This document shows positions 16,937-27,419 of a stretch of 64,000 nt of DNA, in pieces; positions within the stretch are counted from its first letter, which is position 1, and every line of letters begins with the position of its first letter. This stretch comes from Undibacterium sp. CCC3.4 (GTDB taxonomy: Bacteria; Pseudomonadota; Gammaproteobacteria; Burkholderiales; Burkholderiaceae_D): positions 1,922,001 through 1,986,000 of the forward strand of contig NZ_CP133779.1 in assembly GCF_034347425.1 (NCBI RefSeq), in the 5' to 3' direction. The notes under the pieces are model-generated. The model searched no databases. It was not told where the DNA came from and was given only the letters and a program-made list of their open reading frames with translations. A program made the translations under genes and the position numbers.

Positions 16937-18664
16937 TTATTCATTGGTACATCCCAATACTTCTTCCAAACTGGTCATGCCTTGTTTAACCTTCATCAAG
17001 CCAGACTGGCGCAGATTGCGCACGCCTTCGCGCTGCGCTTGCTCTTCAATATCCATCGCCGTGCCATTCGAGAGAATGATGCGTTCGATTGCGCTGGTAA
17101 TGGGCATGAGTTGATAAATGCCGACGCGGCCTTTGTAGCCGCCGCCGTTGCAGCGCTCGCAGCCAACCGGTTCATATGGCTTCCAACTGCCGTCGAGTTC
17201 TTCTTCTTTAAAACCGGCTTGCAGCAGTACTTCATCGAGTACCTCGGCCGGACGCTTGCAGGTACACAGACGGCGTGCCAGCCGCTGCGCCGTGATCAAA
17301 ATCACCGATGAGGCGATATTGAACGGTGCCACGCCCATATTCATCAGCCGCGTCAGGGTCGACGGGGCATCATTGGTATGCAGGGTAGAGAACACCATAT
17401 GGCCGGTTTGCGCCGCCTTGATGGCGATGTCGGCAGTTTCCAAGTCGCGAATTTCACCCACCATGATGACATCCGGATCCTGCCGCAAAAATGATTTCAG
17501 TGCGGCGGCAAAGCTCAGCCCGGCCTTGTCATTGACATTCACTTGGTTGACGCCCGGTAAATTGATCTCGGCCGGATCTTCGGCCGTCGAGATATTGATA
17601 CCCGGCTTATTGATGACGTTGAGACAGGTATATAGCGACACCGTCTTGCCCGAGCCGGTAGGGCCGGTCACCAGCACCATGCCGTAGGGGCGCTGAATCG
17701 CATTCATCAGAATTTCTTTTTGATCCGGGTCGTAGCCGAGCGCATCGATACCCATCTGCGCTTGCGAGCCATCGAGAATCCGCATCACGATTTTTTCGCC
17801 GAACAGCGTAGGCAGCGTGCTGACGCGGAAATCGATGGACTTATTGGCGTTGAGATGCAATTTCATCCGGCCATCTTGTGGGATGCGCTTTTCTGAAATA
17901 TCGAGCTTAGAGATCACCTTGATGCGCGACGACAGCTTGTCTTTGATTGCCAATGGTGGTTGGGCAATTTCGCGCAACTCACCGTCGACGCGGAAGCGGA
18001 TGCGGTAAAACTTTTCGAACGGTTCGAAATGCAAATCGGAGGCACCCATATTGATAGCGTCGATCAGCATTTTCTGCAGAAATTTCACGATCGGGGCATC
18101 GTCGACTTCGGTCGCTTGGGCGTCGGCAGCAGCTTGCCCGAGGTCCTCTTCGCGAAATTCGATATCGAAATCGTCACCGGCCAAGTCGTTGAGACTTTGT
18201 TCCGAGGTTTTACCGATTTTTTCCAACAGCTTGACCAGCGCATCATGCTGCACAATGATGATCTCGATAGCAAGATTGGTCTGGAATTTGACTTGATCGA
18301 GCGCGGAGCTATTGGTCGGGTCAGAAACGGCCAGCGTGAGCTTATTGCCTTTTTTTGAAATTGGTACCAAACGCTGTAATTGCATCAGACGTTGATCGAC
18401 CAGTTTTTCCGGAATCAGACCTTCATTGATGATGCTCAGATCGAGCAGCGGATAACCGAAGGTTTCGGAACAAAAACTGGCTAATTCACGCGCATTGATG
18501 ATGCCGCTTTGCAGCAGACCATCAATGAAAGCGGTTTTATCCGTCGTTGCCTTTTTAGTGATCACATCGATTTGTACCAAGCTGATCAAATTAGCTTGCA
18601 GCAAGGCCCGGGCTAATCCTGCGGTCAACGAGGGTGGTGCGGAGTTTGGTGGGGCGGCGGACAT
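16937..18664 (-). CDS. pilB: Type IV pilus extension ATPase PilB
   Basis: PilB is the hexameric ATPase that powers pilus extension. The 575-residue protein has an N-terminal MshEN-type domain (about residues 55-160), Walker [16 protein letters not shown] (about 329-343), an Asp box and Walker [13 protein letters not shown], and a His box [14 protein letters not shown] zinc site is formed by CTCKRP and [12 protein letters not shown] near the C-terminus. A probable promoter lies at 18709-18737. The genes pilB-pilC-pilD-coaE-zapD-yacG run in one direction with small gaps. Confidence 0.97.
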   Translation of the reverse strand: MSAAPPNSAPPSLTAGLARALLQANLISLVQIDVITKKATTDKTAFIDGLLQSGIINARELASFCSETFGYPLLDLSIINEGLIPEKLVDQRLMQLQRLVPISKKGNKLTLAVSDPTNSSALDQVKFQTNLAIEIIIVQHDALVKLLEKIGKTSEQSLNDLAGDDFDIEFREEDLGQAAADAQATEVDDAPIVKFLQKMLIDAINMGASDLHFEPFEKFYRIRFRVDGELREIAQPPLAIKDKLSSRIKVISKLDISEKRIPQDGRMKLHLNANKSIDFRVSTLPTLFGEKIVMRILDGSQAQMGIDALGYDPDQKEILMNAIQRPYGMVLVTGPTGSGKTVSLYTCLNVINKPGINISTAEDPAEINLPGVNQVNVNDKAGLSFAAALKSFLRQDPDVIMVGEIRDLETADIAIKAAQTGHMVFSTLHTNDAPSTLTRLMNMGVAPFNIASSVILITAQRLARRLCTCKRPAEVLDEVLLQAGFKEEELDGSWKPYEPVGCERCNGGGYKGRVGIYQLMPITSAIERIILSNGTAMDIEEQAQREGVRNLRQSGLMKVKQGMTSLEEVLGCTNE

Positions 18665-18708
18665 AGTGACTTATCGGTGAGTTTTGCCAAATGCATGTTT
18701 GCCTTGCG

Positions 18709-18737
18709 ATAATGCAACCTGTGCGTAAATTTGTAAA
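18709..18737 (-). promoter_or_regulatory. Candidate sigma-70 promoter of the pilB operon
   Basis: On the minus strand, TTTACA (18737-18732) and CATTAT (18714-18709) are 17 bases apart, about 45 bases before the pilB start. Spacing is ideal and both hexamers are close to consensus. Confidence 0.5.
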
Positions 18738-18853
18738 GGAATGCTACTTTTAATTACATACTAAGGCTATTTCGCACGGTGCAGATGTCGCCTTTGGGTG
18801 AAAAGTAGCGACTGTCGGCGCGCCGCCGTCCCGTCTGCGCGCCGAAGTGGAGA

Positions 18854-19834
18854 TCAGTGGTTGCGATGCACGGCAAAGTGGCTCAAGGCCAGCAGCGCAT
18901 CTTTGTAGGGCGTTGCCGGCAGATTGGCAATGGCCGCGCTGGCGCTGGCGGCGGCAGTTTCTGCTTTAGCCGTGGTGTAGGCGAGTGCACCCGATTGTGT
19001 GATAGCGGCCAGAATGGCGTCAAATTGCGATTCATCACCCTGCTCGATACAGAGGCGTACCAATTCTTTTTCCGCCGCGTTGCCATTACTCATGAGATAA
19101 ATCAAGGGCAGGGTAGGCTTGCCTTCGCGTAAATCATCGCCGACATTTTTCCCGATCTCGTCGGCATTACCGGAATAATCAAGCACGTCGTCGATCAATT
19201 GGAAGGCCGTGCCCAGACAGCGACCATATTCGGCCGCAGCAGCGATCTGCGTGGCATCGACACCGGCGATGAGGGCACCGATTTCGGCAGCGGCTTCAAA
19301 CAACTTGGCGGTTTTCGAACGGATCACTTGTAAATAGCGCTCTTCGCTGACTTCGGGATCGTGCATGTTGAGCAGTTGCAGAACTTCGCCCTCGGCAATC
19401 ACATTGGTGGCATCGGCGAGGATTTGCATGACGCGCATATTATCAATCGAGACCATCATTTGGAATGCGCGTGAATACAAGAAATCGCCCACCAACACCG
19501 AGGCCGCATTGCCGAACAAGGCATTGGCAGTCTGCCGTCCACGACGTAATGAGGACTCATCGACTACATCGTCATGCAAGAGCGTGGCGGTATGAATGAA
19601 TTCAACGATGGCGGCCAGTTCGTGATGACGCTGCCCTTGATACGCATAGGCGTTGGCGACCAATAAAACCAGCACCGGTCGGATGCGTTTGCCGCCGGCG
19701 TTAATGATGTATTCGGCAATCTGATTGACTAAAGCTACATCGGAATGCAATTGCTGACGAATTACTTGGTTAACGGCCAACATTTCCGTGGCAATCACAT
19801 CGGTAATCGGGTTGTGTTGTGCTGAGGCAGACAA
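18854..19834 (-). CDS. ispB: Polyprenyl (octaprenyl) diphosphate synthase
   Basis: IspB makes the C40 side-chain precursor of ubiquinone by chain elongation from farnesyl diphosphate. The 326-residue protein has both Asp-rich motifs: LLHDDVVDESSLRRG (about residues 90-104) and LIDDVLDYSGNADEIGKN (about 217-234), and the GGKRIRPVL substrate motif near residue 48. It is divergent from rplU-rpmA, the standard betaproteobacterial arrangement. Chain length cannot be read reliably from sequence; C40 is assumed from the taxonomic group. Confidence 0.95.
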   Translation of the reverse strand: MSASAQHNPITDVIATEMLAVNQVIRQQLHSDVALVNQIAEYIINAGGKRIRPVLVLLVANAYAYQGQRHHELAAIVEFIHTATLLHDDVVDESSLRRGRQTANALFGNAASVLVGDFLYSRAFQMMVSIDNMRVMQILADATNVIAEGEVLQLLNMHDPEVSEERYLQVIRSKTAKLFEAAAEIGALIAGVDATQIAAAAEYGRCLGTAFQLIDDVLDYSGNADEIGKNVGDDLREGKPTLPLIYLMSNGNAAEKELVRLCIEQGDESQFDAILAAITQSGALAYTTAKAETAAASASAAIANLPATPYKDALLALSHFAVHRNH

Positions 19835-20012
19835 GGCTGAATCCCACTAAGTAATCCAAGACCGCGAGATTATACGACGGCAAGCCTGCTTTTGCGTTAT
19901 TCCTATGATTAGAAGTGCCACAGAGATGCCGATTCTTCATGCTTTATAGAAAAAAGCCTTGGCCATCGCGCTCAAGGCTAGCCGGGCTGCTGAAAAAATA
20001 TGCAAAATGTTT

Positions 20013-20041
20013 TTGACGCTCGACTTAAGTCTATGTATAAT
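20013..20041 (+). promoter_or_regulatory. Sigma-70 promoter of rplU-rpmA
   Basis: TTGACG (20013-20018), 17 bases, TATAAT (20036-20041): close to full consensus, about 78 bp upstream of rplU. Confidence 0.85.
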
Positions 20042-20118
20042 TTGGGGTTTTCCCGATTTCCTAAGCAGTTTTCAAGGACGGGGCGAAAATATCCCTATAT
20101 TAATTGATGAGGTTTCAC

Positions 20119-20430
20119 ATGTACGCGGTCATAAAAACCGGAGGCAAACAATACAAAGTTGTCGCTGGTGAAAAACTTAAAGTAGAACAGATACCTGCAG
20201 ACATTGGCTCCGAAATCACCATCGATCAAGTGCTCGCAATGGGCGCAGGCGAAACCATACAATTTGGTACGCCACTGGTCGCAGGTGCTACGGTGCTGGC
20301 TAAGGTTATAGATCACGGTCGTCACGACAAAGTGCGCATTTTCAAAATGCGTCGTCGTAAGCATTACCAGAAGCGTCAAGGCCATCGCCAAAACTACACT
20401 GAATTGCAAATCGTATCTATCAACGGCTAA
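20119..20430 (+). CDS. rplU: 50S ribosomal protein L21
   Basis: L21 binds 23S rRNA in the large subunit. The product begins [20 protein letters not shown] and has 103 residues, exactly the E. coli length. [16 protein letters not shown] is the conserved basic loop. The ATG at 20119 is preceded by GAGGT six bases upstream; start codons at 20104 and 20107 are rejected because they would add residues not found in L21. Confidence 0.98.
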   Translation: MYAVIKTGGKQYKVVAGEKLKVEQIPADIGSEITIDQVLAMGAGETIQFGTPLVAGATVLAKVIDHGRHDKVRIFKMRRRKHYQKRQGHRQNYTELQIVSING

Positions 20431-20462
20431 GCTGCTGATTACACCTGAACAAGGAGCTATAA

Positions 20463-20720
20463 ATGGCACATAAAAAAGGCGGCGGCACCACGCGCAACGG
20501 CCGTGACTCAGAATCAAAACGCTTAGGCGTCAAGATTTACGGCGGCCAGGCTATCAACGCCGGCGGTATCATTATTCGTCAACGTGGAACACGTGTCCAC
20601 CCTGGTGAAAATGTTGGTATGGGCAAAGATCATACTTTGTTTGCACTGATTAACGGTAAAGTACAATTTGCAATCAAAGGCGCCGCAAGACGCCAATACG
20701 CGATTGTGGTTGCTGCGTAA
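20463..20720 (+). CDS. rpmA: 50S ribosomal protein L27
   Basis: L27 reaches the peptidyl-transferase centre with its N-terminal tail. The product starts [20 protein letters not shown] and has 85 residues. [20 protein letters not shown] is the signature. AAGGAGCT precedes the ATG. It follows rplU by 32 bp and ends before a strong terminator at 20781-20811. Confidence 0.99.
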   Translation: MAHKKGGGTTRNGRDSESKRLGVKIYGGQAINAGGIIIRQRGTRVHPGENVGMGKDHTLFALINGKVQFAIKGAARRQYAIVVAA

Positions 20721-20780
20721 TCAGGCTGATCGGTGATCTGACAGCGATGTAAGCTCACCTCAAGTCGGTAGCAAAAAGTA

Positions 20781-20811
20781 AAAAAGGCTCTGCCATTGGT
20801 GGAGCCTTTTT
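20781..20811 (+). terminator. Terminator after rpmA
   Basis: Stem AAAAAGGCTC (20781-20790) and GAGCCTTTTT (20802-20811) with an 11-base loop. It lies 60 bp after rpmA and before obgE. Confidence 0.85.
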
Positions 20812-20833
20812 AATTGCAAGAAATCCTGTATAA

Positions 20834-22003
<1,170 letters not shown>

Positions 22004-22006
22004 TTG

Positions 22007-22037
22007 AAAAAAACCTGAGCTGGCCTCAGGTTTTTTT
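22007..22037 (+). terminator. Terminator after obgE
   Basis: Perfect stem of 13 bp (A7CCTGAG, 22007-22019, with its complement 22025-22037) and a seven-T tail. The symmetric A and T runs could allow bidirectional action. Confidence 0.9.
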
Positions 22038-22050
22038 ACGTCTGAATTTT

Positions 22051-22425
22051 TCATCAAAAATCTGACTAGGGTTTGAAGCCCCGGCCTTCAGAGGCTGTCG
22101 CAAAAGGGTATTGAGTCGGTATCATTACCCTGACTGGTGGCCACGTCATTCCTGCGCGCTTTTGGCAGGAACCCAGCGGCGTTCGTGGTTAACTGAAAAT
22201 GCCAGAAATTGTGGCATTTTCAGTGTAAAAAACGACGCTGGGTTCCCGCCAAAAGCATGCGGGAATGACGAGGTATGCGGTGTTTCAGATGTAAAAAACG
22301 TCCATCAGGCTTTTGCGACAGCCTCTTTTGGCCGGTGAGCGACGAAGGAGCGACGCGATGGGAGGGGATGCAAACCCCTTCCAGAGTCTTTTCCATCGTC
22401 ACTTGCGACGATCCATTAACTTGTT
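22051..22425 (-). repeat. Dispersed repeat, copy A (MITE-like core 22091-22325)
   Basis: The 235-bp core is bounded by perfect 16-bp inverted ends (GAGGCTGTCGCAAAAG at 22091-22106 and its complement at 22310-22325). It is flanked by an arm of about 40 bp on the left and about 100 bp on the right that travel with it. The whole 375-bp unit is repeated in inverted orientation at 51827-52202, and a variant core is at 45060-45337. Inside is a long internal hairpin (CGTCATTCCTGCGCGCTTTT... / ...AAAAGCATGCGGGAATGACG). No protein is encoded, so it is non-autonomous. Confidence 0.8.
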
Positions 22426-22447
22426 TCCCGCATGCTTTTAGTGGGAT

Positions 22448-22568
22448 CCCATTGGCACGGCTTGCCTTCAGGGTGGGAGCGTCGATCAAGGGCACTTTTT
22501 TCTGTGAAATGAACACGTCCTGCTGCGCCTGAGCAGCACAGATATAAAAGGCGCGTACGCGCCACTGG
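22448..22568 (+). repeat. CCAGTGGC-bounded repeat, copy 1
   Basis: About 120 bp bounded by a CCA(T/G)TGGC left end and GCGCCACTGG right end. The middle contains GTCGATCAAGGGCACTTTTT and CCTGCTGCGCCTGAGCAGCA. Two further copies lie at 22665-22795 and 51532-51652. Confidence 0.7.
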
Positions 22569-22664
22569 ATTGCCGCTTGCGCGGCAATGACGAATTGGGC
22601 GGCTGGGTGGGCGCGTAATCGACCTGGGCTGCTCTCGCCTCGTCATTCCTGCGTAGGCAGGAAT

Positions 22665-22795
22665 CCAGTGGCACGCTAGTGCCTTCAGGGTGGGAGGGTC
22701 GATCAAGGGCCCTTTTTTTCCGTGAAATGAACACGCCCTGCTGCGCCTGAGCAGCACAGATATCACAGATATAAAGGGCGCGTACGCGCCACTGG
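22665..22795 (+). repeat. CCAGTGGC-bounded repeat, copy 2
   Basis: Same element as 22448-22568 and in the same direction, with a short internal duplication (CACAGATAT twice). It is preceded by the small hairpin CGTCATTCCTGCG/TAGGCAGGAATCCA common to dispersed chromosomal repeats of proteobacteria. Confidence 0.7.
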
Positions 22796-23563
22796 AGTGG
22801 AGTTGATGACTTGCATTGTTAATCCAGTGAAATATTCTAAAAAGTCAATATAATTAATTTAAAGAAATATTGCCTTTCAAGGATTTCTCTTGAAAAAATT
22901 GTTGATGCAGGAAGGCAAAATCACCCCAGAAAATCTTGGGTTCAGCCCCTCATTGGGGGTGAAAAGTCATGCCAACAGATGCAGGGGTAGTTAATAAAAT
23001 AACTCTAAATGTATTAAAATCTGTTAAATACAGTTCTTCTTCTGTTAACTTAGTTGAAAAATTAGCTAGGAATCTTGTGGGAAAATTCTGATTTTGCAGT
23101 GAATGAGGGAAAGCCTCTTTGAAAGCTGAGGAAAACGAATAATAATACGCACCTCGGTTGATGGTGTTCAATATTGACTCGGTAAAACTTTAGACGGCTG
23201 CGAGTGACGGAAGGTGTGGGAGGAGGCGATAAGGGGCGGCGTGTATTGCTGCCAGTTAAGCCCGAGCGGGCTTTTTGTATTTTTCATTTTTTTATGCGCG
23301 GCTTCTGGACGTTTCATCCACGCAAGACATTAAAATCTAAAAAAATAATTTTAAGATTTTTAACTATACCATGAAAATTTTATCATGTGTTTTTATTGAC
23401 ACATCGATGTTGTATCTTTTTTGCGACTCTTTTTAAAAAAACAATTACAAAAAGCCACTATTTTAAGAGCGCGCATTTTTTTTATCCTATGCTGAAAAAG
23501 CAGAAGTTGCATTTTTTAACACTATATTGACCTCAATATTGACCTCAACAGAAGGAAAATCGT
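22796..23563. other. Gene-poor AT-rich region before the surface-protein array
   Basis: No gene can be supported with confidence. A 40-codon ORF at 22969-23091 (+; begins MPTDAGVVNKITLNVLKSVK, with GGGGGTG upstream) is possible but unrecognised. A terminator-like hairpin (AAGCCC/GGGCTT with T5) is at 23258-23276 with no clear gene before it. A perfect tandem 12-bp repeat, TATTGACCTCAA twice, is at 23524-23547, just before the next gene's ribosome-binding site. The composition (long A and T runs around 23330-23520) fits a regulated promoter region. Confidence 0.5.
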
Positions 23564-24142
23564 ATGAAAAATTTTCTCACGCGTAAGTTGTCCGGATTGA
23601 CTGTTTCCCTCTGTTTACAGTTGGGGATAGCTAGTCTGTTGGCACTCGGTATGCATGCTGCGCAGGCGCAAAGCGCAGCAACTGGCAAGACGACCGAGTC
23701 GGCTGTGACTGTGGAATTGATTCAAGCAAAAGTCACAAAAACGGCCGATGGCAAGGAGCACTTCAGCTCGGCCGACAGCATCCGGCCTGGTGATGTCATC
23801 GAATATCGCGCGGTTTACACCAACCGTACCGACAAGCCGGTCAATGGCGTTATCGCAACGCTGCCGGTGCCGGAAGGTTTGGAGTACTTGCCGCATAGCG
23901 CCAAGCCCAATGTCAATGTGCAAGCCGCTGCCAAGAATGGCGAATTTGCTGCCGAACCTTTGATGCATCTGGTGGCCGGTAAATCGACCCCGCGCCCGTA
24001 TGCCGACTATCGCAAAGTGAACTGGCAGTTGGGGCAATTGCCAGCGCATGGCAAAGCCACGGTCAGTCTGCGGGTTGGTGTGCAGGTGTATGTGCCGGTG
24101 GTGGCACCGAATACTCCGGCAGTACTGCCGACTAAAAAATAA
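23564..24142 (+). CDS. Secreted DUF11-type protein, 192 aa
   Basis: The product has a long N-terminal signal peptide (about 35 residues; hydrophobic LTVSLCLQLGIASLLALGMH, cleavage near AQAQ). It has one domain resembling DUF11: DSIRPGDVIEYRAVYTNRTD (about residues 71-90) followed by VPEGLEYLPHSAKPNVNV. No membrane anchor is present, so it should be periplasmic or secreted. AGAAGGAAAAT precedes the ATG. It is the first gene of a one-direction array of five DUF11/Big_1/OmpA proteins and may be a small accessory or chaperone-like subunit. That role is inference only. Confidence 0.75.
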   Translation: MKNFLTRKLSGLTVSLCLQLGIASLLALGMHAAQAQSAATGKTTESAVTVELIQAKVTKTADGKEHFSSADSIRPGDVIEYRAVYTNRTDKPVNGVIATLPVPEGLEYLPHSAKPNVNVQAAAKNGEFAAEPLMHLVAGKSTPRPYADYRKVNWQLGQLPAHGKATVSLRVGVQVYVPVVAPNTPAVLPTKK

Positions 24143-24340
24143 ATTCCTTGTCAGTTCGGTATGCCGCACTTGATGCGGCACTCAGTGAAGCGGCAAGTGC
24201 AGCGTGATGCTTGATGTTTGCAGCAGATTAGGGCAAGCGAAGACATAGTGTCGTTCATTTTTTCATTAACTTACAGAGGTCTGGATTTCATTCTAATTGC
24301 CTATCGTTTTTCACAATTGTTTTTTTTTGGAGTAACTCAT

Positions 24341-27214
24341 ATGAACACGTTAATGCCACATCGTCGCAGGCCCATCCGGGCTGCCGCGGAATGGGGATCG
24401 GCACTGATATTACTCGGTGCCGCCTCCGGTGCAATGGCCGCACCACCACCAGCGAATACCCCTATCGGTAACCAGGCGACTGCCGCTTACGTCGATGCCA
24501 GCGGTGCTTTTCAACTGGCTTCGTCGAATCTGGTACAAACCTTGGTACAGCAAGTCGGTTCGTTCAAACTTGAAATCGACAACGTTAAATCTGCGGCCAG
24601 CAGCGGTACCGTGTATGCCGCGCATACCTTGACCAATACCGGTAACGGTGGCGACAGCTTTACCCTCAATGTTACTGGTAAAGCTGGTGCTTATTCGTTT
24701 ACGAAAGTGGAAGTGTATAACGACGTCGATGGTAACGGCATGCCCGATACCACCACGCCTTTGTGTACTGCCACCGCCACCGGTGTCTGTACCATCACAC
24801 CGCAAACCGTAGCCGGCAATGGCGGCACATTCAAATTTGTCGTCGCGTATACCGTACCGGGTACGGCAGCCGATGGTGCGGTCAATACCGCTGTTGTGCG
24901 AGCTGAACCGGAAAATAAGAGCACGGCTTTCTACGGCACTTACGCTCCGAATTTCCGCGAAAATACCGATACCATCAGTGTCACCACTGCGGCCGCCTTC
25001 AGTGCGACCAAGGCATTGGCTGCACCGAGCGTGGCTGCACCAAGTGGCAAACCATGGCCGTTGGCCAGCATCAGTGGCCCGACCAGTTCGGGTGCCAGTT
25101 GCGCCACTGCGTTTGCCACCATCACGCCTGGCGATCAGTGTCAATACACGGTCTATACGATCAACTATACCAATACCGGTGCGTCCTCAGGTAAGTTCTA
25201 CCTGAGCGATACCTTGCCGGCTGGGATGACGTATGTTACCGGTTCGGCAGTATGGAGCGGTGCCAGCGGCGTGGCTTTGCAAGAAGGGATTGGTCCTGAA
25301 GCGCAAGCACCAGGCATCAACTACGTGCAAACCGGTAATAAAGTATCGGCCTTGGTCGATGATGTCGGTCCGAACGTTTCCGGCAGTTTGAGCTTCGTGG
25401 TTTTGGTCAATAAAACCGCCACCGTTGGTATCACTTCGACCACCAATACGGCGACCTATGATCCGATCAGCTCGACTAAAACGCCGGAGTCTGCGCCACC
25501 AGGCAGTTCTTCGACCAATGCAACCGTGTTTACCGTCACCCCAACGTTTGGTGTGGTCTTGGGTAGCAGCACAGGTAGCTTGACCGCCTCGCTCGATAGC
25601 CCGGCCGGTACGCCGAATGCTACTCCAGCAGATTTGACGACGGTCCCGAGCGCAGCAGTTGGTAGCAGTGTGGCGTTTGCCAGTAAATTGTTCAACAGCG
25701 GTAATGCGGCTGACGTATTCAACTTGTCGGTAGCCAGTTCCACTTTCCCTAGTGGCACCGTCTACAACTTCTATGCATCAGATGGCCGCACACCTCTGCT
25801 CGATACCAACAGCGACGGCACGATCGACGCTGGTGTGATCGATGTCGGCGGTAGCCGCAATATCGTGGTACGCGCCACGATTCCTGGCAACGTTGCGCCA
25901 GCCAGTGGTCCATATGAGTTGATCGTGCGTGCAGTTTCTGCTGGTGACAGCAAAAAGTTCGATGCGACTAAAGACGTGTTGGCACAAGTCACCGGTATCT
26001 TGGTTGATTTGACTAACACCGCCACAGGTAGCGGCGTCGGTTCCGTTGGGAATGGCGATTTGGGTGCAGGCCCTAGTCCTTTGGCCACCACCACCATGAC
26101 TACCGAAGCCGGTACCGGCACGGTGTTCCATCTGTTTGTCAAAAACAGCGACACCATCGACCAGACTTATAAGCTCGAAGGCAGTCAAACACCGAGTTTC
26201 TCGGGTGGTTTGCCAGCCGGTTGGACGGTTAAGTTTGTTACTGCAGGTGCTTCGTGTTCCGGTGCGGCGGTGACGTCGGTCGCGGTTGCTAAAGGTACGC
26301 AAACGCCGGTTGATGCTTGTGTGACACCACCAGTCGGTGCACCTGCAGCGACCACAACTGTGTACTTCAAAGTAACTTCACAAGCACCTGCTTCTACCGG
26401 TGCAACTGTCAGCGATATCATCACTGATGCAGTGAAGGTAACCAATACCGGCATCGCTTACTCCGCCACACTTTCGCCGGATCAATCCGGTCAGATTGCC
26501 CCGGCTGGGACAGTGACTTACTCGCATGTATTGAGCAATATCGGCACCTTGGCATGTGGTAGCTACAAATTGAGTGCTGAGCAAAGCCCAGCTGCTGTTG
26601 CAGCCGGTTGGATCTCGGTGATGTACCTCGATGTCAATGGTAATGGTCAAGTTGATAGTGGCGATACTTTGCTCACCGATCCGAGTGCTCCTTTGACTCT
26701 GGCTGTAGGCGCTCAGCAAAAAATCCTGGTCAAGATGTTTGCTCCGGGTGGCGTGCTGGTCGGTGATCAAAACACGGTGAGAATCGTGGCGACCTTTGAC
26801 ACGGCTTCTTGCGCACCAACATCAGTGACGGATACCACGACTGTTGTTACCGGTCAAATGCGTGTCAGCAAAACGCAATTGCTCGATCCGACTTGTTCTG
26901 GTGTTGCCAGTGGTACTTACAGTGCGAGTGTGATTGCGAATGCCCAACCTGGTCAGTGTGTTTTGTATCGTGTTATTGCCGTCAATGAAGGCGTTGCTCC
27001 AATTGCCAACTTGACGATTAATGACTCGGTGCCGAACTACACTACCCTGAGCCCAACTCAACCTGCGGTGCAATGTGTGGCCAAAGGAATGAGCGGCGAC
27101 AGCGTGGCCTACGACGGTTCCAAGCGTACCACGGTCAGCTGCGGCAGCACGACTAATGCGGTTCCACCTGGCGCTAGTTTGCAACTCGATTTCGCAGTCG
27201 AAATCGATAAATAA
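24341..27214 (+). CDS. Large secreted DUF11-repeat protein, 957 aa
   Basis: The start ATG at 24341 follows TTTGGAG and gives a signal peptide with an Arg-rich n-region (PHRRRPIRAA) and cleavage near AMAA at about residue 35. The remainder is a chain of Ig-like beta domains of the DUF11/conserved-repeat type, with motifs such as YTINYTNTGASSGKFYLSDT and VLYRVIAVNEGVAPIANLTI. EF-hand-like calcium loops also occur, for example DVDGNGMPDT, DTNSDGTIDAG and DVNGNGQVDSGDT. Thr and Ser are very abundant and Cys rare. There is no C-terminal barrel or anchor. It is probably a secreted or surface-attached structural protein working with the OmpA-type neighbour. The function is unknown. Confidence 0.8.
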   Translation: MNTLMPHRRRPIRAAAEWGSALILLGAASGAMAAPPPANTPIGNQATAAYVDASGAFQLASSNLVQTLVQQVGSFKLEIDNVKSAASSGTVYAAHTLTNTGNGGDSFTLNVTGKAGAYSFTKVEVYNDVDGNGMPDTTTPLCTATATGVCTITPQTVAGNGGTFKFVVAYTVPGTAADGAVNTAVVRAEPENKSTAFYGTYAPNFRENTDTISVTTAAAFSATKALAAPSVAAPSGKPWPLASISGPTSSGASCATAFATITPGDQCQYTVYTINYTNTGASSGKFYLSDTLPAGMTYVTGSAVWSGASGVALQEGIGPEAQAPGINYVQTGNKVSALVDDVGPNVSGSLSFVVLVNKTATVGITSTTNTATYDPISSTKTPESAPPGSSSTNATVFTVTPTFGVVLGSSTGSLTASLDSPAGTPNATPADLTTVPSAAVGSSVAFASKLFNSGNAADVFNLSVASSTFPSGTVYNFYASDGRTPLLDTNSDGTIDAGVIDVGGSRNIVVRATIPGNVAPASGPYELIVRAVSAGDSKKFDATKDVLAQVTGILVDLTNTATGSGVGSVGNGDLGAGPSPLATTTMTTEAGTGTVFHLFVKNSDTIDQTYKLEGSQTPSFSGGLPAGWTVKFVTAGASCSGAAVTSVAVAKGTQTPVDACVTPPVGAPAATTTVYFKVTSQAPASTGATVSDIITDAVKVTNTGIAYSATLSPDQSGQIAPAGTVTYSHVLSNIGTLACGSYKLSAEQSPAAVAAGWISVMYLDVNGNGQVDSGDTLLTDPSAPLTLAVGAQQKILVKMFAPGGVLVGDQNTVRIVATFDTASCAPTSVTDTTTVVTGQMRVSKTQLLDPTCSGVASGTYSASVIANAQPGQCVLYRVIAVNEGVAPIANLTINDSVPNYTTLSPTQPAVQCVAKGMSGDSVAYDGSKRTTVSCGSTTNAVPPGASLQLDFAVEIDK

Positions 27215-27261
27215 GCGACCCATTATCGATTAAAAACCGATCAACAAAAAGCCCGTTATAA

Positions 27262-27318
27262 GCAGCCGGGGCAACCCGGCTGGTACTGAGGACCAGGATG
27301 AAAATCCTGGCCATCAGC
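27262..27318 (+). ncRNA. Structured leader upstream of the 2519-aa gene
   Basis: Two adjacent hairpins are seen. AGCCGGG/CCCGGCT (27264-27270 and 27275-27281) is closed by a GCAA tetraloop. CCAGGA/TCCTGG (27293-27298 and 27305-27310) is extended outward by CTGA/TCAG. No T-run follows, so this is not a simple terminator. It does not carry the conserved motifs of the c-di-GMP, cobalamin or SAM riboswitches as I know them. It is a candidate cis-regulatory RNA, supported by secondary structure only. Confidence 0.3.
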
Positions 27319-27419
27319 TCGTTGCACCCTACTTTTTTCTCTGCTGACCGGAATGTGTGCGGCCAGCATAGAAAAAAGAGTCACTCGCCACCTAGCCATG
27401 GTCGTAAAAGGAAAATTTC

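Noticed and set aside
22275..22766. Several 80-116 codon frames in the repeat region
   Set aside because: They run across the boundaries of dispersed repeats and recur with the repeats at 51.4-52.1 kb; they reflect repeat sequence, not genes.
27250..27330. c-di-GMP (GEMM-type) riboswitch upstream of the 2519-aa gene
   Set aside because: Hairpins are present but the conserved GEMM core motifs are missing; kept only as an unassigned structured leader.
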